Origin: Solirubrobacteraceae bacterium
Lineage (GTDB): Bacteria > Actinomycetota > Thermoleophilia > Solirubrobacterales > Solirubrobacteraceae
Direction: 5' to 3'
Assembly: GCA_025934395.1 (NCBI GenBank)
Contig: JAICYC010000010.1
Span: 1 to 63,831, forward strand
DNA: 63,831 nucleotides
Made by a program: the position numbers and the translations under genes. Shown piece by piece: positions 59,169-63,831 of the stretch. Numbering within the stretch: position 1 is the stretch's first letter; each line of letters begins with the position of its first letter. The notes beneath the pieces are model-generated. The model was given only the letters and a program-made list of their open reading frames with translations. It had not been told where the DNA came from and ran no database searches.

Positions 59169-59993
59169 ATGGCCGAGCGGGCAGGCGCCGCGGCGGAGGT
59201 CTCCTGGCCTCCGTGGACCGCGCCGATCGCGCTGGTCGGCGGGCTGATCCTCGCTGCGCTGTTCGGCCTGTTCGTGGATCTGCCCGCGCTCGCGCTGGGG
59301 GTGAAGATCACCACCAGCCACACCCCCCAGGGGATCGAGCTCGCGCAGACGTTCGTCCAGGACATCGCGTTCGTCGCAGCGGCCGTGTACTGCGCGCACC
59401 TGGGGGCGCGCAAGGTCAGCGCGTGGCAGTTCGGGCTGCGCCCGCCGCGGGCCGGCTGGGTGCGCGCGGCAGGCGCAGTGGTCGTCCTGCTCGTGTCGTT
59501 CGCGCTGCTCAGCGTCCTCTGGGGGCAGGTGGTGGACGTGGGGCGCGAGAAGGTGCTCGACCAGCTCGGCACCGGTGTGGTCAGCGCGGCGGTCGTCTGC
59601 GTGGTCGCGCCGATGGCGGAGGAGATCCTGTTTCGCGGCTACATCTTCAGCGCGCTGCGCAACTGGCGGGGAACCGCTGTGGCGGCCGTCATCACGGGGA
59701 TCCTGTTCGGCGGGGTTCACGCGGGGTCCGCACCGGTGCTCGACCTCCTGCCGCTCGCGGTGCTCGGGGTCGGGCTCTGCCTCCTCTACAGGCGCACGGG
59801 TTCGCTGTATCCGTGCATCGCCGCGCACTCGATCAACAACTCCGTGGCGTTCTCGAACCTCGCGAGCCTGGATGTCGGCGAGGGCATCGCGTTGACGATC
59901 GGTGCGCTCGCCGGGGCCGCGCTCGTGGTGTTCGCCCTCGGCCGCATCGGCGTGATCGCGCCGGCCCCCGTGGACAGCCGCCTAGCCGCATAG
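59169..59993 (+). CDS. CPBP-family intramembrane metalloprotease
   Basis: A 274-residue membrane protein with about seven helices. The active-site motifs are AEEILFRGYIF (Glu151, Glu152, Arg156), FGGVHAG, and AHSINNSVAF, all intact. The family includes CAAX-type proteases and bacteriocin-immunity proteins. The substrate is unknown. The ATG is 2 bases after the PIG-V-like stop, so they are co-transcribed. Confidence 0.9.
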   Translation: MAERAGAAAEVSWPPWTAPIALVGGLILAALFGLFVDLPALALGVKITTSHTPQGIELAQTFVQDIAFVAAAVYCAHLGARKVSAWQFGLRPPRAGWVRAAGAVVVLLVSFALLSVLWGQVVDVGREKVLDQLGTGVVSAAVVCVVAPMAEEILFRGYIFSALRNWRGTAVAAVITGILFGGVHAGSAPVLDLLPLAVLGVGLCLLYRRTGSLYPCIAAHSINNSVAFSNLASLDVGEGIALTIGALAGAALVVFALGRIGVIAPAPVDSRLAA

Positions 59994-59996
59994 GAT
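59991..59996 (+). promoter_or_regulatory. Probable -10 box (TAGGAT) of the L,D-transpeptidase gene
   Basis: TAGGAT overlaps the TAG stop of the CPBP gene and ends 6 bases before the ATG at 60003, so the transcript would be leaderless. Confidence 0.42.
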
Positions 59997-60002
59997 CGGT
60001 AC

Positions 60003-61040
60003 ATGGAGCTCAACCCCCGCCGCGCTGCGGCTGCGCTCGTGCTCGCCCTGCTCATGCTCGCACTGCCGCCTGCGGCGCTCGCCGAAACGGCGCCGCCCCC
60101 TGCGCCGATCGTCCCCGCGGCGCCGGGCAAGGTGATCATGTCGCTGGTGAAGGTGGGGGGCGCTCCGCCCTTCTCGATGGTCGGCCACCGCATCACGGTG
60201 CGCGGGGTCGTGATCCCCTACGTGGGAGGACAGCAGGCGAAGGTGAGCTTCTACCGCGACGGCAGGAAGGTCGCCGTCCAGGTGCGCAACATCCGCGCGC
60301 TCGGCACCGGCAACGACGAATTCACCGCGAGCTACGTCAGCAGCGCCCCCGGGTTGGTCGAAGCCCGCGTGGCGCACTACCTGACGCCGCTGCAGGCGCA
60401 GTTCACCGGTCGTGCCCCCGCTGTGCGCTACGTCCAGGTGAACCTCGGGCCCGGCGCGTCGGGGCCGTCCGTGCGGCTGCTGCAGTCCGAGCTGAGCGTG
60501 CTGCACTACGCGGTCCCGCTGAGCGGCACGTTCGACGAAGGCACCGGCCGCGCGCTGGTGGCCTACCGCAAGATGACCGGCCTCGAACGCGTGCCGTACG
60601 CGGGTCGCCACGTGTTCGAGCTGCTCGCGCACCGTGCGGGGCGCTTCCACGTGCGCTACCGCAGCGACGGGCGCCACGTGGAGGCCAACCTGACCAAACA
60701 GGTGCTGGCGGAGATCGAACCGGGCGGCCGGATCCACGCGATCTACACGATGAGCTCGGGCAAGCCCTCCACGCCCACGGTGGTCGGGCGCTTCCGCGTG
60801 TACTCGAAGACGCCGGGCATCAACGAGAAGGGCATGGTCGACTCCAACTACTTCATCCGCGGGTACGCGATCCACGGGTACGCCGAAGTGCCCACGTACG
60901 CCGCGAGCCACGGGTGCCTGCGGGTGCCGGTTCCCAACGCCGCGTCGATCTTCGGCTGGGTGCAGTACGGCACGCCCGTCGACGTCTACAACCAGGAAGG
61001 CGGCGGCAGCCGCCACGTGCGTGGCAACGCCGGGCCGTAG
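60003..61040 (+). CDS. L,D-transpeptidase with peptidoglycan-binding domain
   Basis: A 345-residue exported enzyme. The signal peptide ends PPAALA. An unassigned beta domain (about 45-140) is followed by a PG-binding-1 domain (about 148-210; GASGPSVRLLQSEL, GTFDEGTGRALVAYRKMTGL). The YkuD domain (about 220-335) has the motif YAIHGYAEVPTYAASHGCLR with catalytic Cys305. It forms 3-3 cross-links in peptidoglycan, resistant to most beta-lactams. Confidence 0.93.
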   Translation: MELNPRRAAAALVLALLMLALPPAALAETAPPPAPIVPAAPGKVIMSLVKVGGAPPFSMVGHRITVRGVVIPYVGGQQAKVSFYRDGRKVAVQVRNIRALGTGNDEFTASYVSSAPGLVEARVAHYLTPLQAQFTGRAPAVRYVQVNLGPGASGPSVRLLQSELSVLHYAVPLSGTFDEGTGRALVAYRKMTGLERVPYAGRHVFELLAHRAGRFHVRYRSDGRHVEANLTKQVLAEIEPGGRIHAIYTMSSGKPSTPTVVGRFRVYSKTPGINEKGMVDSNYFIRGYAIHGYAEVPTYAASHGCLRVPVPNAASIFGWVQYGTPVDVYNQEGGGSRHVRGNAGP

Positions 61041-61064
61041 CCGTCCGGTCCCCGGGCGCCGGCG

Positions 61065-61421
61065 CTAGAGGCGGACGGCGAGCATTCGCGCGAGGTACCC
61101 AACGAGGAACCCGTACACGACCAGGGCGAGCAGGAGCTCGACCCCGCGGGTGAGCCATTCGCTGCTCGAGCCGGAGATCACCCCCGCGAACGGCGAGGTG
61201 AGCGTGTTCGATGCTTCATCGAGACCTTTGTGGAACGAGTTCTCGTGCTTGGTGGAGGACACGTTCGCTCTCGTGACCGGGTTGCCCGAGGCGATCTCTT
61301 CCTGCTGCTGACCCGACGCGTTTTTCGTCTGATCGGCGGCGAAGACGATGAACGAACCGGCCACGATCAGACAGCTCACGATCGAGGCCAGCCTGAGCAA
61401 CCGAATGAGGGTGGCGAGCAC
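61065..61421 (-). CDS. Small two-helix membrane protein of unknown function
   Basis: A 118-residue protein from a GTG at 61421. A first helix (about 8-29) and a second near the C-terminus (about 93-114) enclose a polar loop of about 60 residues rich in Asn/Ser/Gln. The family is not recognised. The start is uncertain, with further GTG/TTG codons nearby. It is divergent from pyrE. Confidence 0.5.
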   Translation of the reverse strand: MLATLIRLLRLASIVSCLIVAGSFIVFAADQTKNASGQQQEEIASGNPVTRANVSSTKHENSFHKGLDEASNTLTSPFAGVISGSSSEWLTRGVELLLALVVYGFLVGYLARMLAVRL

Positions 61422-61451
61422 AGCACTTAACGATCGGCATCTGCACAGCGC

Positions 61452-61457
61452 TACATT
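61452..61457 (+). promoter_or_regulatory. Probable -10 box (TACATT) of pyrE
   Basis: TACATT ends 9 bases before the TTG at 61467. No ribosome site lies between, fitting a leaderless message. Confidence 0.43.
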
Positions 61458-61466
61458 AGTCCGCGC

Positions 61467-62057
61467 TTGCAAGCGATCGACGGACATACCGAGCAGCTGC
61501 GCGAGGCACGCGCGACCCTGCTCGCCGAGCTTCGCGAGCATGCGCTGATCGTCGGCGAGGTGACGCTCACGAGCGGTCGCGTGGCCCAGTACTACGTGGA
61601 CGCGAAGCGCGCGATCCTGCGCCCCTCGGGCTTCGCCGCGCTGTCGGTGCTCGTTGCCGACCGCGTCTCGGCGTGGGGTGCGAGCGCGGTGGGGGGCACG
61701 ACGATGGGCGCCGACCCGATCGCCTGCGCAGCGCTGGCGGGCGGCGCCGAGGCGAAGGCGTTCTTCGTGCGCAAGGACGCCAAGGCCCACGGCCTGCAGC
61801 GGCGCGTGGAGGGTCCGCTGCTCGAGCCCGCAGACCGCTGTGTGGTGGTGGAGGACGTCGTCACCACCGGCGGCTCCACGCTGATCGCGATCGATGCCCT
61901 CCACGACGCGGGCCACGAGATCTGCGGGGTGGTCAGCGTGCTGGACCGGCTCGCCGGCGGCAGCGAGGCGATCGAGCGCGCAGCGGGGGCGCCGTACGTG
62001 GCGCTCACCACGATCGACGAGGTCTACCCCGACCGGCCGGACCGGGGCGAGGCCTAG
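61467..62057 (+). CDS. pyrE: Orotate phosphoribosyltransferase
   Basis: A 196-residue pyrimidine enzyme that joins orotate and PRPP. Motifs are GEVTLTSGRVAQYYVDAKR, FFVRKDAKAHGLQRRVEG (catalytic Lys loop) and the PRPP-binding VVVEDVVTTGGSTL. The start is TTG. It overlaps no neighbour; the acetyltransferase gene begins 7 bases later. Confidence 0.95.
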   Translation: MQAIDGHTEQLREARATLLAELREHALIVGEVTLTSGRVAQYYVDAKRAILRPSGFAALSVLVADRVSAWGASAVGGTTMGADPIACAALAGGAEAKAFFVRKDAKAHGLQRRVEGPLLEPADRCVVVEDVVTTGGSTLIAIDALHDAGHEICGVVSVLDRLAGGSEAIERAAGAPYVALTTIDEVYPDRPDRGEA

Positions 62058-62064
62058 GGCGAGG

Positions 62065-62571
62065 ATGGGCGACGTCGCGAGCGCTGTGTGCGTGCGGCCC
62101 GCGACCCGCGAGGACGTGCCGCTGCTGCTCGAGCTGTTCGGCGAGCTCGCGCGCTACGAGAAGCTCGAGCAGCTGCTCGTCGCCGACGAGCAGCTGCTGA
62201 CGCGCGCGCTGTTCGGTGAGCGTCCCGCCGCGGAGGCGCTGATCGCCGAGCTCGACGGCGAGGTGGCGGGCTACGCCGTCTTCTACTCCACGTTCTCCAC
62301 CTTCCTCGCGGTCCAGGGGATCTGGCTCGAGGATCTCTACGTGCGCCCCGACAGGCGCAAATCCGGCGCCGGCCGCGCGCTGCTCGCCGCGGTCGCTGCG
62401 ACGCTCTTGGAGCGCGGGGGCCAGCGGCTGGAATGGTCGGCGCTGGACTGGAACGAGCTTGCGCTCGGCTTCTACCGGAGCCTCGGCGCGGAGCAGATGA
62501 ACGATTGGATCACGCATCGGCTGACGGGGGACGATCTGCGCGCGCTCGCGCGGGAAGGAGCGGTGAGGTGA
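62065..62571 (+). CDS. GNAT acetyltransferase, SSAT-like
   Basis: A 168-residue GNAT. The acetyl-CoA site is LEDLYVRPDRRKSGAGRALL. LARYEKLE near the start and DWNELALGFYRSLGAEQMND near the end are typical of spermidine/spermine or thialysine N-acetyltransferase-like members. The acceptor is unknown. A GGCGAGG stretch precedes the ATG. The stop overlaps the next start. Confidence 0.85.
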   Translation: MGDVASAVCVRPATREDVPLLLELFGELARYEKLEQLLVADEQLLTRALFGERPAAEALIAELDGEVAGYAVFYSTFSTFLAVQGIWLEDLYVRPDRRKSGAGRALLAAVAATLLERGGQRLEWSALDWNELALGFYRSLGAEQMNDWITHRLTGDDLRALAREGAVR

Positions 62572-63599
62572 AGGTCGACATGGGGCAGTACGCGGGCAGC
62601 GTGGAGGAGGCGGCGCAGGCCGCCCGGCGCGCCGAGCGCTTCGGCTATGACGGCTGGTGGGCGTTCGAGACCAAGCACGATCCGTTCCTCGGGTGCGCGG
62701 TCGCTGCTGAGCGCACCGAGCGGATCACCCTCGGGACGAGCATCGCTGTCGCGTTCGCCCGCAACCCGATGACGGTGGCCGTCCAGGCGAACGACGTGCA
62801 GGCGCTCTCCGGGGGGCGCTTCGTGCTCGGTCTCGGCACCCAGATCAAGCCGCACATCACCAAGCGCTACTCGATGGAGTGGTCGCACCCTGCGCCGCGG
62901 ATGCGGGAGTTCGTGCTCGCGGTCCGCGCGATCTGGGACACGTGGGCGAACGACGCGGCGCTCGACTTCCAGGGCGACTTCTACACGCACACGCTGATGA
63001 CCCCGTTCTTCAACCCCGGCCCCAACCCGCACGGCGCGCCGCCGATCGTGATGGCTGCGGTCGGGCCGCTGATGACCGAGGCGGCGGGCGAGGTCGCCGA
63101 CGGGATGTTCTGCCACGCGTTCTGCACCGAGCGCTACCTGCGCGAGGTCACGCTCCCCGCGCTCGAACGCGGCGCGGCGAAGTCGGGCCGCAGCCTCGAC
63201 TCCTTCGAGCTGAGCGCGCCCTCGTTCGTGGTCGCTGCCGACACCGAGGAGGAGCTGCAGGCGGGGATCGCCGCGGTGCGCAGCCAGATCGGCTTCTACG
63301 GCTCCACTCCCGCGTACCGGCCGGTCCTGGAGGTTCACGGTTGGGGCGAGCTGCAGGGCGAGCTCAACGCGCTCACCAAGCGCGGCGGCTGGGACGAGAT
63401 CGCCGGCCTGATCGACGACGAGATCCTGCACACGTTCGCCGTGGTGGGCACGCCCGAGGAGGCCGTCGAGGAGGTGCAGCGCCGGTATGGCGACGTCGCC
63501 ACCCGCATCACGCTCGCAACCCCCGAGGGCGCCGACCCGGAGCGCTGGGCGCCCGTGTTCGAGCGGCTGCGCGAGCCGAGCGCGGCTGCCGCAGGCTGA
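62568..63599 (+). CDS. LLM-class (luciferase-like) oxidoreductase, probably F420-dependent
   Basis: A 343-residue TIM-barrel flavin/F420 enzyme. Motifs are AERFGYDGWWAFETKHDPFL, ITLGTSIAVAFARNPM, LSGGRFVLGLGTQIKPHI, IVMAAVGPLMTEAAGEVADG and FAVVGTPEEAVEEV, in the order of TIGR03617-type F420-dependent members. F420 use is inferred from subfamily and lineage. GTG start with AAGGAG 7 bases upstream, overlapping the acetyltransferase stop. Confidence 0.88.
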   Translation: MKVDMGQYAGSVEEAAQAARRAERFGYDGWWAFETKHDPFLGCAVAAERTERITLGTSIAVAFARNPMTVAVQANDVQALSGGRFVLGLGTQIKPHITKRYSMEWSHPAPRMREFVLAVRAIWDTWANDAALDFQGDFYTHTLMTPFFNPGPNPHGAPPIVMAAVGPLMTEAAGEVADGMFCHAFCTERYLREVTLPALERGAAKSGRSLDSFELSAPSFVVAADTEEELQAGIAAVRSQIGFYGSTPAYRPVLEVHGWGELQGELNALTKRGGWDEIAGLIDDEILHTFAVVGTPEEAVEEVQRRYGDVATRITLATPEGADPERWAPVFERLREPSAAAAG

Positions 63600-63669
63600 G
63601 GGCGTCACGCGACCCGGCGTCGGGGGGCGCTGAGCGCGTTGAGTCGCGCGCGGCGCGGTCGACCGCAGA

Positions 63670-63675
63670 TAGCCT
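63670..63675 (+). promoter_or_regulatory. Probable -10 box (TAGCCT) of the tRNA-Arg gene
   Basis: TAGCCT lies 18 bases before the mature tRNA 5' end. The rest of the 94-base gap after the LLM gene shows nothing clear. Confidence 0.4.
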
Positions 63676-63693
63676 GTCTCGGCGTCCTCACGC

Positions 63694-63765
63694 GCCCTCG
63701 TAGTCCAATGGATAAGACGACCGCCTCCTAAGCGGTAGATCCAGGTTCGACTCCTGGCGGGGGCA
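63694..63765 (+). tRNA. tRNA-Arg (CCT anticodon)
   Basis: The 72-base gene has acceptor stem GCCCTCG with CGGGGGC (one T-G pair), a D-arm with TAGTCCAATGGATAAGAC, anticodon stem ACCGC/GCGGT with loop CTCCTAA and anticodon CCT, and T-arm CCAGGTTCGACTCCTGG. The discriminator is A and no CCA is encoded. Confidence 0.95.
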
Positions 63766-63831
63766 TCGCAGAGCACGCCGTTCCGCCGTGACGCTCTGCG
63801 CGCCGGGACCGCGTCGAGCCATTCGCCGAAA

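Overview
The window is a GC-rich chromosomal segment of an actinobacterium. Three things make Thermoleophilia (Solirubrobacterales-like) the best guess, but this is inference: GTG/TTG starts are common, many start codons lie 6-11 bases after a TANNNT box, and PKD-type secreted proteins carry basic C-terminal domains. It is densely packed with about 62 protein genes and two tRNA genes. I see no insertion sequence, prophage or CRISPR array, and no intergenic stretch longer than 300 bases.

Left part (1-12352): an MMPL exporter runs off the left edge. A cytidylate-kinase-like gene follows, then a methylated-amine/choline-type pair (FAD-GcvT dehydrogenase plus choline-kinase-like protein). Next come a threonine deaminase/aminotransferase pair, a complete polar amino-acid ABC importer (lipoprotein, permease, ATPase) and a CHASE-GGDEF-EAL cyclic-di-GMP enzyme.

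Envelope region (12353-30788): a cyclic-di-AMP riboswitch precedes an LytM-like protein with altered zinc ligands. It is followed by large secreted PKD proteins, an NlpC/P60-type lipoprotein, GtrA, a bifunctional nuclease, D-Ala-D-Ala ligase, a LysN-type aminotransferase, a phosphodiesterase-fold protein, a propeller-like secreted protein, a GT-C glycosyltransferase, YmdB, an AI-2E-family permease and an ABC-2 exporter.

Respiration region (30848-41532): hemB, a fused AhbA-AhbB siroheme-decarboxylase-like gene and hemL are followed by a Rieske/cytochrome b/cytochrome b-c complex. A UbiE/MenG methyltransferase, a polyprenyl diphosphate synthase, tatC and a TPR protein complete it. Haem precursors, menaquinone and the bc complex that uses both are encoded together, with TatC available to export the Tat-type Rieske protein.

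Replication/translation region (41633-48667): tRNA-Lys and a TfoX-like gene, then on the minus strand rpsF, a fatty-acid-hydroxylase gene, ssb, rpsR, rplI, dnaB, a DnaC/DnaI-type loader and purA. The hydroxylase gene interrupts the usual rpsF-ssb pair.

Right part (48729-63831): two routes to trehalose or a related glycoside (OtsA-type and TreT-type), a membrane protein with a decayed M28 domain, sortase, thiL, infA, a class A penicillin-binding protein, a PIG-V-like mannosyltransferase, a CPBP protease, an L,D-transpeptidase, pyrE, an SSAT-like acetyltransferase, a luciferase-like monooxygenase and tRNA-Arg.
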